From the NCBI GenBank assembly GCA_031553505.1, contig JAVBLP010000001.1, positions 1 through 64,000 on the forward strand: DNA of 64,000 nt. The letters are read 5' to 3'. Source of the stretch: JAVBLP01 sp031553505 (GTDB lineage: Bacteria; Elusimicrobiota; Endomicrobiia; Endomicrobiales; Endomicrobiaceae). The notes below the pieces were generated by a model. That model was given only the letters and a program-made list of their open reading frames with translations, was not told the origin of the DNA and searched no databases. Position numbers and translations under genes: made by a program. This document shows positions 25,301-34,800 of this stretch, in pieces. Positions within the stretch are counted from its first letter, which is position 1. Each line of letters opens with the position of its first letter.

Positions 25301-28300
25301 CCTCATTTTTTACCGTCATCTTAACGATTTTATTGTTAAAAATTTCAACGTCAAATATTTTTCCGTAATGCCTTGATTTAGGAAATATCCTGTTTGATGA
25401 CAGCAGCTTAATATTTCTCTGCCCTTCCGGCACTATACCTTTAACCGAATATTGTTTTGAATAGTTCAAACAGCGCAAAAAATAGTCCGAATAGTATTTT
25501 TCTTTAAAGCCGAAGCCGTAAAAAGTCTCTTTTATATTGTCCGTTAAATTATGCACTTCAAATTTTGAGGGAAGTCCGGTTTTTTTGTACTCGTTCATGG
25601 CCTCTTTGCTTATTTCCGTTATCACCCATACCCTGTCCGAGTTTTTTTTAGCGTTAAGATACGGAAATCTTTTTCTTCTTTCAAGAACCTGCCCGTCATC
25701 GCCGTATATTACAAGCTCTTTAACGGTTCCGCCGGAACAGATAAAAGATATTTGTTTTCCGCAATAGTTGAAGAGCATCACATCTTCACGGTTCATTCTG
25801 GCAACGCCCGTATCAGGCACGACTCCCCTGAACTCAACTTCATCCGCGAACATCTTTAAAGCCGAAGGCGTTTTGGTTCCCGCGACCTGCTCTTCCAGCA
25901 ATTCTCCGCCGGCGCCGTATATATTATAAAGATTTCTTTCCGCCATAGGGCTGAACGCGCTTAAATACGGCAGCCTGCCTTCCGAGAGCCATGACATAAA
26001 ATTTATATCTAAATGCAGCGCAAAATTAAGCAGCAATACAATTATAATCTGCCACGGAAAGGCAAATATTAACGGCATACTGAAAGGCGCGGCTATGAAA
26101 AGCGTTCCGACAAACAAAAAACCTGCTGTTTTCACAGTGTTTTTAATGTTTTCTCTTAAAAAACTGTTTTTAAATACGGAAGCTGCCGCTTTTACAAAGC
26201 CTGTACCGGATTTATCTTTAATATCCAGTGCTTTCGCAGCCCAGATTGTTATTATATGTACAGACGCAAATACTGCGGACGCCCACCATATGCCTGCCAC
26301 CGAATACAGCCCGAGCAACACAAACGCTTCCAATGCGGGAGCAACAGTCAACGGACGGCTTAATATATTAATTGCTTTTCCGAAAACGCCTTTAAAATAC
26401 CCTTTGAACGGATATAACAGGGAGAGAAAAGCGCCGGAATAGCGAATATCTTCCATAACATCAACCATTTCGGAATTAGGAAGGCTTTTAGGAATATCCG
26501 CGTAAACGCCGTTTTCATCCGGCATCGCGACAGATGCCCTGTAAATTACTTTACCGTTTTGGAGCATCTCTTTCGCGGCAAAATAATTGCCTCCCATAGC
26601 CGATATTTCCGTTATTCCCAAACTATGCCCGTGCACTATTCCCCTTGAAACTTCATACAGGTAATCATCACTGTCATTTTCAACAAGATTGATTACGTCC
26701 AGCCTTCTTTTGTCTTTGTCAAACAAAACATATATTTTGCGTTTTAAGTCAGACCTGTTTCCATGGGCAAGGGCGTTCCTCAAAAGTTCATAGACAATTA
26801 CATAATTGTCGCTTTTTTCATTATTAAAATAGAGCAGATCAGAAAAAAACATTAAGGCACTCATTACTTTTTCGTTAAAATACGCTTTTAACTGGTTCTC
26901 GCTATACTGTTTTTCGTCAAATCCGCTGTTAACTGTAAGTTCTATCAATAATTTTTTATCTAAAGCGTATTGCACGTCATCAAACAACTCGACCAGTTTT
27001 TTTAAATTTTCCTCATTTTTAATATTTTTAGCATTAAATCTTCCGAAAGCCGGATACCCGCTCATATCTTCGCGCTGTCCGGATTCAGATAATCCAATTA
27101 AAAAATAATTATCCAAATTAATATCCATGCTTCCCGAAACGCCGAGTTCTTTTACAAGTATTTTGAGCGTGGAGTTTTCATCGTCCGGAAAAATTATTTG
27201 GGATACGGGAGAAGCAGCAGGAGCCCCGCTCTGCCCTTTTGGAAACATAACGAAATCTTTTCTCAGTTTAATTTTTGAAGGGAGGGTTTGTTCGGTGGCC
27301 GCGTACTGCCCCTTATATGTTTCGGTAAGCTTTTGAATACCGATGCCTTTGCCGTGCAAAATACCCCTGGATTGTTCTTTTAAATAGCCTGAGCCGCCGG
27401 CATTATCCTGATTTGTTATTACGCTTACGGCTAAATTATTTTTATCCACATATAAATAAACCTTCTTCTTTAAATCCGCGCCGTTGGAATGAACAACCGC
27501 GTTTAATACCAGTTCCCTTACCGCCCGGCTTATATCGTTTTCAAACGGATCGATATATTTTTGATTTACTTTGCCGTTTCCCTCATCAAAAAACACATCG
27601 GTTGAGATTCGCGCGGCAATAAGCTTTACGGCTTCAAAAGCATTGTTAAACACGGCTTTAAGCTTCGCCGTGTCTTTCATGGAAGCATTAAAACCGCCGT
27701 TTACAGTTAATGCTATTACCTGCCCGTTAATTACCGCGCCGGATAATTTATCGTGAATTTGCTCTTCATATCTGTCAAAATCATCTAATGCTATTTCAAC
27801 AATGCCGGAAGCGCCCAAATCCGTTACAACCGCATCTTCCGTTAATGAGTTTGCATTATCCGAAAAATCGGCAGAAGCGGCATATATTATTTCATTTCCG
27901 GCATCTTCATATCCGCCGCTATATTTGCCGCCGTACGCGTTTTTAATGTACTGCGTGCCTACTTTGTTTCCGTTCATTAACGCGGAGTTCTGTATATATA
28001 TCGTATGCCATTCTTTTTTTTCATGGTCAATATTTATTACCGTAACTTTCTTTTTGCCCGCGTCAATATCAATATATAAAGGCCTGTTCAATATGCCTTT
28101 ATTGCCGTATTGCACCGCGTTGCACATCATCTCTATTATGGCAAAATTCATTCCGGGCAAGTCTAAAACCGGAAAAGTGAAATTACGGACGTATAAATCC
28201 TGGTTAAACTCCGCATCCGACTGCGCAATAATATCAGCAAAATTTGAAATTACGCCGATGCTTTTAATATACAAACTGTTTAACGGAAGAGAGTTTTTAA

Positions 28301-30902
28301 TATTATTATCAAAAGTGCTTTTTACCGTAACCGCCATCAAAAGATTATTTTTTAAAGCGTCTTCAATATCTTCCTTAAGCTCTAAAACCGCTTTGCGTTT
28401 TTCCTGTATTGTTTTTGCAAAAAATAAACCGTCTAAAACAATATCCTTGACTCCGGATTTATTCGTTTTTGCGGCAATAACCGCAGCATTTTCCCTGTTT
28501 TTTCCGGTTTGGTCATAAAAACTTACCGGTTTTACGCCAGGAAGGTTTTTGAAATAATCATCGCCGTATAAAGCTTTTTTTTCTGAAGACGCTTCTTTAT
28601 ACACGGTTCTGTATATTTGCGCTCCGTTTGAAAGCTGCTCGGCAAAAGAAGAATACACGCCCCGCCAACGCATAAGCTTAACCGCGCCGTGCAATCCGTG
28701 CAAACCCGCTTTCTCTGCCAGATCCATCATTTCTTTGTCCGCGTTATACTCTTTCTCAATACCAACGCATTGAAACTCTTCTTTTTTGGCGTCAATAAAA
28801 ATATACACTCTGTTATCAGCTTCAAGCTTATTGCCGTGGACAAACGCGTTTTTCAAGCTTTCTTTCAGGCTAAAGCCAAAATTGGACTTTGAAGACTCGG
28901 GATATAATTTTACAAATATGTCCCCCGCAAAAGACGCTATGACAGATTCCACTCTTGTATAGTAGTCAAAGTAAAACTCACCATCTTTTTTATTGGGAAA
29001 TGACACAGCCAAAAGCTTACGCTCTTTTATTGCCTGCATAAGCTTTTCAAGATGATATAATTCCATATTGAGCTCAAATACGCCCGAAGCGCCAAATTCT
29101 TTAGACAAGATTAAAGCTGTATCATCGGTTTTACTGGGCATTTCAGCCTTGCCGGAGCTTACATCAAACTTAATGTCCGTTTCTTTCAGGCTGACAACCA
29201 CGTAGCCCGTTTCCTGCTCATAGCCTAATGAGGCGATGCCAAAATCCGCCTTTGAAGCGTTAAGGAAATTTATAATTTGAGGCGCGGCAGCCGTTACATT
29301 GCCGTTAAGCTGTTTAAAATCCTGATGCTCCGCCGCGCTTGCAAGCGCGCAATCTAAAACAACCAGCGTTTTTATTAATAAATTTGCCGAAGCGACAGGC
29401 AAACCGTACATATTAGTTATAAAATCTTTTTGGGCAAGCGCTAAACCGTCATATATTTTTGAAGATTCTTTAAATTCCGCTATTTTCGGCATAACGGTAA
29501 CAAATGACACATTTTTTTCTTTATATAAAGCGGCAAGCCCTTCCGAATGGAAACCGCCCGTAACGCAGACTATAACTTTTCTTTTACCGCTTTCAGCTTT
29601 CTTTTTTGCCGCAAGATTTTTTACAAAAACTTCGTTTCGTTTAATATTGTTGTCAAAAAAGCTTCTTATTTTTCCGATTTCGGGCATTACCGCCAAAAGC
29701 TCTTCATTTCCGCAGTATTTGGCAAGCAGGCTGTTGAAAAGAGGAAAGTACTCGCAAAAATATTCATATTCATAGCTGGGCAGGCTGTTGTTTAGCAAAC
29801 CTTTCAGGTAACTTAGAAAATCGCTGATGAATACAACTTCCAACTCCGCGCGGCTTTGGCTTTTCATCGCCATAAGTTCGCGAATAAGCTTTTTCTCTTC
29901 TTTAAGCATTGCCTGTCCGTCAAAGCCTTCAACCAGGCGCTTATGGTTCAGATATTTTTGTATTTCGCCGTATTTTTCTAAATCCGCCGGATTATTTAAA
30001 AGTATTTTATGCAAAATTTTGTCCGCGTCACGCTCGTTTGCGATAGAGGCGTATCGGCCGTATGAGTATTTGTCTTTAATTTCTGATAAAACAAAGGTGA
30101 TTTCCGCCTGCAGTTTTTTGTAGTTTACGCGGGAATGATTGCCAAAAATTTCGTCAATTCTGGAAAGGGAGCCTTCGTCGTAGTATTTGTCTTTAAAAGA
30201 TATGTTTTTATAGCTGTCTTCTTTCCTTACGGATAAAACCTTTTTTTGCAGGAGTTTTGAATACTTTTTAAAATCTATTTTGCCTTCATCGTGTTTTTTT
30301 ATAATTTTAGCAAGGTTTTTGTTTTTCGGGGAAAAGTAAAGCTCTTTTGACGCGTTTATTTTGCTTTCTATAATATCCGCGGCGGCATTAAGGCGGTTTT
30401 TGAATGAATACATCTCAAGAAGGAGGCTAAAATTTTCAAGATAGAGCGCTTTATCTTCAATTCCGTAAAGCTTGTCCGGCATGCCGTTTTGCGCGCAGTA
30501 ATATTCCGCGCCCGTAACAGCGCCGCTTTCTATAGCCCTTGCGGCAATTGTTTTACCGCCTGTTTCGGTTAAAAGCCACGCAGGGTCAATTTTATTAAAC
30601 GCGCCTTCAACATAAATTTTATCTATATGCAGCTGTTCATCGATTTCTTTCAGCACCGCGGCTATTGTTTTCTGCACTCCGGCATTGCAGTGCGCGTCTT
30701 GTATGTTTATCACCAAATCGGAGCCTTCAACAATATTGCAGTTTACAACTTTACCGTTTTGGAGCAGCGGGAAATTGCTATTTCCGGAAATATCATACCG
30801 CGCGGATTGCACAGCAGGTACCGCAATAAGCGTTTCCCTGAAAACAAAAGATATAAGCACCGTAACCGATACGGCAAACGATATTATTTTCTTTAAAATC
30901 AT
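22326..30902 (-). CDS. Giant 2858-residue membrane/exported multidomain protein (Tiki/ChaN-like + 4 GHKL-like + 2 CPBP-like membrane modules)
   Basis: One uninterrupted frame; family not recognised as a whole. Residues 1-30: signal/anchor. About 40-490: Tiki/TraB/ChaN-like fold suggested by 'INIQDAHCN' (near 69), 'LYGIEDKALYLEN' and a second His motif 'VTGGFHSEG' (near 451). About 600-1480: four diverged repeats with GHKL-ATPase-like N-boxes, KNAFVHGN (near 684), CNAVQYGN (near 925), LNAVVHSN (near 1130), RNALAHGN (near 1374), and weak G-boxes (GILHGKGIGI, GIVHGHSLGI). About 1487-1660 and 2259-2412: two paralogous membrane modules, each with FxxxH and HxxxN as in CPBP/CAAX-type proteases. Between them five beta-rich repeats of 110-135 residues. 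2412-2858: unknown alpha/beta tail. No RBS is visible. Follows ccdA by 66 bases. Confidence 0.8.
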   Translation of the reverse strand: MILKKIISFAVSVTVLISFVFRETLIAVPAVQSARYDISGNSNFPLLQNGKVVNCNIVEGSDLVINIQDAHCNAGVQKTIAAVLKEIDEQLHIDKIYVEGAFNKIDPAWLLTETGGKTIAARAIESGAVTGAEYYCAQNGMPDKLYGIEDKALYLENFSLLLEMYSFKNRLNAAADIIESKINASKELYFSPKNKNLAKIIKKHDEGKIDFKKYSKLLQKKVLSVRKEDSYKNISFKDKYYDEGSLSRIDEIFGNHSRVNYKKLQAEITFVLSEIKDKYSYGRYASIANERDADKILHKILLNNPADLEKYGEIQKYLNHKRLVEGFDGQAMLKEEKKLIRELMAMKSQSRAELEVVFISDFLSYLKGLLNNSLPSYEYEYFCEYFPLFNSLLAKYCGNEELLAVMPEIGKIRSFFDNNIKRNEVFVKNLAAKKKAESGKRKVIVCVTGGFHSEGLAALYKEKNVSFVTVMPKIAEFKESSKIYDGLALAQKDFITNMYGLPVASANLLIKTLVVLDCALASAAEHQDFKQLNGNVTAAAPQIINFLNASKADFGIASLGYEQETGYVVVSLKETDIKFDVSSGKAEMPSKTDDTALILSKEFGASGVFELNMELYHLEKLMQAIKERKLLAVSFPNKKDGEFYFDYYTRVESVIASFAGDIFVKLYPESSKSNFGFSLKESLKNAFVHGNKLEADNRVYIFIDAKKEEFQCVGIEKEYNADKEMMDLAEKAGLHGLHGAVKLMRWRGVYSSFAEQLSNGAQIYRTVYKEASSEKKALYGDDYFKNLPGVKPVSFYDQTGKNRENAAVIAAKTNKSGVKDIVLDGLFFAKTIQEKRKAVLELKEDIEDALKNNLLMAVTVKSTFDNNIKNSLPLNSLYIKSIGVISNFADIIAQSDAEFNQDLYVRNFTFPVLDLPGMNFAIIEMMCNAVQYGNKGILNRPLYIDIDAGKKKVTVINIDHEKKEWHTIYIQNSALMNGNKVGTQYIKNAYGGKYSGGYEDAGNEIIYAASADFSDNANSLTEDAVVTDLGASGIVEIALDDFDRYEEQIHDKLSGAVINGQVIALTVNGGFNASMKDTAKLKAVFNNAFEAVKLIAARISTDVFFDEGNGKVNQKYIDPFENDISRAVRELVLNAVVHSNGADLKKKVYLYVDKNNLAVSVITNQDNAGGSGYLKEQSRGILHGKGIGIQKLTETYKGQYAATEQTLPSKIKLRKDFVMFPKGQSGAPAASPVSQIIFPDDENSTLKILVKELGVSGSMDINLDNYFLIGLSESGQREDMSGYPAFGRFNAKNIKNEENLKKLVELFDDVQYALDKKLLIELTVNSGFDEKQYSENQLKAYFNEKVMSALMFFSDLLYFNNEKSDNYVIVYELLRNALAHGNRSDLKRKIYVLFDKDKRRLDVINLVENDSDDYLYEVSRGIVHGHSLGITEISAMGGNYFAAKEMLQNGKVIYRASVAMPDENGVYADIPKSLPNSEMVDVMEDIRYSGAFLSLLYPFKGYFKGVFGKAINILSRPLTVAPALEAFVLLGLYSVAGIWWASAVFASVHIITIWAAKALDIKDKSGTGFVKAAASVFKNSFLRENIKNTVKTAGFLFVGTLFIAAPFSMPLIFAFPWQIIIVLLLNFALHLDINFMSWLSEGRLPYLSAFSPMAERNLYNIYGAGGELLEEQVAGTKTPSALKMFADEVEFRGVVPDTGVARMNREDVMLFNYCGKQISFICSGGTVKELVIYGDDGQVLERRKRFPYLNAKKNSDRVWVITEISKEAMNEYKKTGLPSKFEVHNLTDNIKETFYGFGFKEKYYSDYFLRCLNYSKQYSVKGIVPEGQRNIKLLSSNRIFPKSRHYGKIFDVEIFNNKIVKMTVKNEGGKLLEERISTELVNEKGNLIKEWITVYISREGWGKPKLPQYHDVKIKNYQDEEITGFLYADGELPAEYLNFLSGQFGALKICGHKVSDEGAAVFNSKVLFMSEYAGFELVYTYEKNKGVTAVDILNSKGEVLETLKAGENGNFNGKEVRKKRWYTVFNGAWSDGKYHRFLDTAFMDRHQVLEVIKNNANVSIDGFATNVQGTFKYNLPISKGDTDNILRIFFTLSAFKNTPLRVFYENGKIAFIILHNENGEPLCTIYNYKYDEKGNEFAARIAHYTQAGKDTHNENVSRELTKITLTDNNTGKEYDIYNNALSDILKYYIEKFKDVTITGISADSEREPFNRKNIKFSKLYQNVHTEIVLRNGKLHHATAIDNETGKELETVDFDNGRIMQLSLLYPLRDMFTVSAARIIINFLSEPMLVAPIWETGLVMAMFAAAGFAPAAAAFAFAHIVIAWLGNAAKIKKDSGISFKEASKVFLKESFSKENIKKNIINLLILAAGSAAIALPFVIPSFCGVIATDMALMSFGLHMLINVFAGLLGFNPLSVFGGTGVLAKKEAAEKRKQNGARVLFSVNGIEYTADIVFSFPEYWHEKNSTFNIENVTAVNTGIKGSSATYRKEALNALFWEMKNNPVIRNRVYEEAGLKAGSLAAFAGLKTVKNEALARKTALSVSAADGNAQFARHVAGIMKESGIRNIILRDLPQGLSQNQNEMVAQFQNLGINVISGLPYSGMIRIKGAFDSLKSLKISKANSFEIYFEKGVYFDAETASKLMLKVSEAFEPESDDIYVNTLNLNFSLSENLENDFIRAAGQIFRDYKLLYDFNGLYSRLDREAPELAGIFKHCGALPGSRGVNENRKQFIRAVSEKILLKRFLDKAGKNGMFLQDGEKELLGALLFEMDIEKYLERQQNENIMLMIRELMPAAAKVSKWIKLPPSQIDEFIKILSKYDDREYRSALLEVLQFKAYNKIEIKSVTVNKQTPAFTSSILKAA

Positions 30903-30911
30903 GATTTTAAA
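30892..30911. repeat. Perfect 20-bp palindrome centred on the giant gene's start codon
   Basis: TTTAAAATCA/TGATTTTAAA; the ATG (30902-30900, minus strand) is at the centre. It could hide the start in an mRNA stem or be a protein site; an AT-rich coincidence is possible. Confidence 0.55.
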
Positions 30912-30968
30912 ACTATAGGTTATTTTGGAAGGAATTGGTTGTGAAAAATGTGTGAAATTTCAATTATT

Positions 30969-31688
30969 TTAGGATATTCTCTGCAGAATAAAAACCGTTA
31001 TTTTGGAGAAGCCGTCCGTTATTAACAAAATGCCAACAAAAATCAACAATATTCCTGAAATTTTTTCAATAATGCCGTAATATTTCTTTATTGAATTAAA
31101 AAGGTTTAAAAACCAGTTTATAAACAAAGCTGTCAGCATAAAAGGTATGCCAAGTCCGAGCGAATAGAACAAAAGAAGCCAAAAACCGGATAAAACGCTG
31201 CCCTGCGTTGAAGCTACCAGTAAAATGGACGCAAGCACCGGGCCCACGCACGGCGTCCACCCTAAAGCAAAAGCCGCGCCGGTTAAAAATACGCCGCCCC
31301 AGCTTGCCGCAGATATCTTATCGTTTGAAACCGAAGCCTGTCTGTACAAAAACTTTATTTTAAAAACACCGGCCAAATGCAGCCCGAATAATATTACGAC
31401 GGCGCCGCCAATGTATCTGAGTATATTTTTATATGCCCCCGCAAGGCCGCCAAGCCAGCTGACAGACATACCGAGCAGTATAAAAATTACGCTAAAGCCC
31501 AAAATAAAAACCAGCGTTTTAAAAAAAATCGTTTTTACAGGTTTTTTAGATGACTGAAGATTTTCAACGGAAATGCCGGTAATTAAAGATATGAATGCGG
31601 GGATTAAAGGGAGAATGCACGGGCTTACAAAAGTTAAAATACCCGCGATGAAGCTTGCAAATAAAGAAATCTGCCCAATTTCCGCCAT
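30969..31688 (-). CDS. ccdA: CcdA/DsbD-type thiol-disulfide transmembrane transporter
   Basis: 239 residues with six hydrophobic segments in two related halves. The two redox cysteines are in the family motifs 'TFVSPCILPLIPAF' (Cys near 23) and 'LGWTPCVGPVLAS' (Cys near 147). CcdA moves reducing equivalents from cytosolic thioredoxin to the periplasm, for cytochrome c maturation or disulfide repair. No cytochrome or periplasmic thioredoxin partner is encoded beside it. It sits between the GH81 glucanase and the giant gene, all on the same strand, hinting at reduction of exported proteins. Confidence 0.92.
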   Translation of the reverse strand: MAEIGQISLFASFIAGILTFVSPCILPLIPAFISLITGISVENLQSSKKPVKTIFFKTLVFILGFSVIFILLGMSVSWLGGLAGAYKNILRYIGGAVVILFGLHLAGVFKIKFLYRQASVSNDKISAASWGGVFLTGAAFALGWTPCVGPVLASILLVASTQGSVLSGFWLLLFYSLGLGIPFMLTALFINWFLNLFNSIKKYYGIIEKISGILLIFVGILLITDGFSKITVFILQRIS

Positions 31689-31823
31689 AACTGCCGCCCA
31701 AAAATTTTAGTGATGAATGGATGCGTAAAGGCATTGAGGCACAACAGATTTTATGTCTATAATTAGTGGCCAAAGCGCTTTTGCCATACATCTATGCATC
31801 TATACATCTAAACTTCTGCTGTT

Positions 31824-34800
31824 TTATCTTTCAACAGCCATTTTACCCTTGTAGGTGTTTCCGCCGGATTCCACATAATAAATGTAAATGCCGGAAGCGA
31901 TATCGTTATTGGAGTTATTTTTTACTTTCCATAAGAAGTTGCCGTCCACGCCAATCGTTGTATCGTAAATTTTTTCACCCGCGATATTATAAACCCTTAT
32001 TTTCGCGCCGGCTTTTAAATTGCCGAATATTATGCCGCCCGTTGAATGCCTGGACGGTTTATACGGGTTAGGATATACGGAAACTTTTAATTTTTTTGGG
32101 GTTGAAAGCGGCTGCACAAAAATATACGTGCCAGCCTTGTCTATATTAACTGTTATCTGCTTTGAAACGCCGGGAGCGGTATCTATAACTTCTATGTTTT
32201 TGGTTGACGGGTCTATGTAGGCAAGGCGCAGGGTATTTTCGTCAACGCCGTCGGGAATGGTAACGCCGGCGTAATTAAAAGTCATAGGGACGGCGCTCAA
32301 AAAATCCGACGATTCGTTTTTGGACAACGCAAAACAAGGGCCCATATAGTTAAACATTTCATTTTCAACGGGCAAAGGCTGCTGAGTAATGACAAGCTGC
32401 GGGTTAGCGGAAAAGTCCGAAACCGCGCCCGTGACTAAAACATTCCAATTTGAAGTTATGTACTGCGCTATATATCCGTCAGAATCATATTTAAAGTTAA
32501 TAAAATCTTTTGTGGACATAAAAGTTCTCGGCGGCACCGTCATTGTGCCCGCCTGCCCGCCAAGCCTTGAATAAAATGTAACGCTTTTATTTGATGATGA
32601 AGGGTTGTATGCGATAAAAGTGTTTTCGCCGGCTTTTTTCATAACGCAAAATGACGGGGAGTCGGCATAGTAATTTGTGTCTATTGCGCCAAGCGAGTTG
32701 AAAAAGTGTATAAAATAATATGAGTACGACAGCGAACTGCCGGCTTCCGCCGTTGTCACGCTTTGCAGGTAACTCAAAGCGCCCGCCGGATCATAAAACG
32801 CCATAAACCTGGACCAGATATCTCTCCAGTAACCGGGGTTATTATTTGCTTCTCCCGACATTGCGTTAAAAAATGACTGCGCGTACGAAGTATCATATCC
32901 CTGATAAAGCATTGTCGGAGCGAGCGGCAGGACCTGTATACCTTTAACTTCCTGCGGGAAAGGCGACCCGGAGCCGTACGGAATTCTCCATAAAACATAG
33001 TACTCTATGCTTTTATCCCACAAAACGCCTACCGAATTGTGATTGTAACCCTGGCTTCTGAAATCGGAATAATTTTCGCCAGTCGTATCAAAATAATATT
33101 CTTTAACAGCGGAATATTCAGTAGTGTAACCATAAACTCCGGCATCAATAAATGACTGGTTGCCAGTTACCAAACCCCAAAGGTAAACTGCCGCCCACGA
33201 GTTCATCGCTTCGGCGGAAGATTCCTGGTCAACGCTCTGGTTGCCGTTAATATCGTAATATCCGCCCATTCCTGACGCCCACGAGTGGCCGGAATAAACG
33301 TCAAAACCCCTCATATACGGAAAATCCGCGTCGTTTCTTACGGGGTTCGCGTAATCTTTTACGAGCAAATCCACCATGCCACCGTACGCCGCTCTGAAAG
33401 AAGAGTCGTACATCGCAAGTATCGCGGAGGCGTAAACGTAATATCCGTAATGGAAGTTGTGGTCATTATAATTGTTGGAGCCGTATGAAGGCGAAACGCC
33501 GATTATGCCGCGCCAATTGCCCTCATAACCAAAAAACTTTTGGGTTTGGCCCGAGTATTTATACCAGGTGGTAAGTTCCGTTTTTAGTTTGGATATCATC
33601 AAATCGCGGCCTGTAAAGTCGCCGGATTGGTGAAGTATCGGAATAAGCGTGGCAACTCTGCCAAGCGCTTTGCCGGTATCGTAAGTATTGGCGGCAACGC
33701 CGGAAAAAGTAAAGCCTTTGTCCGCGCCAAGGTATGTCCTTAAAGTGGTTTTGGCGCTGTCCGGCACTTCGTACGTAAGATTGGGCATTATTCCGTTGAA
33801 ATTATTTACCACGGTAAAAGATGAGCCCGCGATAACTTTTAACTTTCCAAATAAACCTTGTATTGTTTTTACGGGCGAAACGGCAAGATTTCTCCACTGG
33901 TGCGGAAACAAGGCAAAAAGCGTGCCATCTTCAAACCCCGCGCCCGTTCTTGTTTTATTTAGCGTTATGTTAAACTGCGTTGTTACTTTGGCATTGGCGT
34001 AATCAACCGTATAATCCGCCCTTGTGCCCGTGACAAAGTTGTAAGCGTACTTATACAAAATATTGTATTCATCAACAATTTCCGTGGCCGCGACATTTCC
34101 TTGCCTTATATATGCGACGGAAACAAGCCTTTGGCTTTCATTTAAGCTTGAATCAAACTCAATCATAAAACCGTATCCCGCATTTGCCGAAGCGTAAAAC
34201 TTTGAGTTTTCAGGAGCGTAAACGCCGAAGTAATACCAATTCGTACCCACGCGCGACCTTACCAAAAGCCTGTCGCTTACATAAGCGGTCGTACTGCTTA
34301 AAGTTACCGCGTTGCCTGTTTCATTATAATAAGAAAAACTCCCCTGGCTCCAATCTCCCCTGTACTGAAAGTACGGGTTAGTTTCATTTGAGTAGTTTAA
34401 ATAAGTAAAAATCAGCCCTTTGCCGATTTGCGCCTTGTACCACCTTGTAGAACTGTAAAGCCTTGTAACGGTTGCCGTCCAATCGGTATAGCTTGAAATG
34501 TAAACAGAGTAATAAGAACTGTCCATATTTGGCTTTGCAATGCTGACTCCAAGCCCTACAAAATATAAATCAGCAATCGAAACTCTTTCGGAAGTTGTGC
34601 TAAAACCCTGCGCCCTGAGTTCTATACATTCGGTCATAAAGCTGTAATTCATCGGATGCATATTTAGCGGGAGCGCACCTCCGCGTACAAGCGATGTGTA
34701 CCATTTATTAGTTTGGAAAGGGGCGGTTAAGCCGAATACGCCGCCGGGGCTGTATTCCGGCCTTGCGGAAGTCGGAAGCGTACCAAAGCTTGCCTCTCCA

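Noticed and set aside
31689..31823. Small frame and ATG-rich GCATCTATACATC-type text before ccdA
   Set aside because: Low-complexity sequence; similar text near 15515-15560 hints at another repeat, but too diverged to define.
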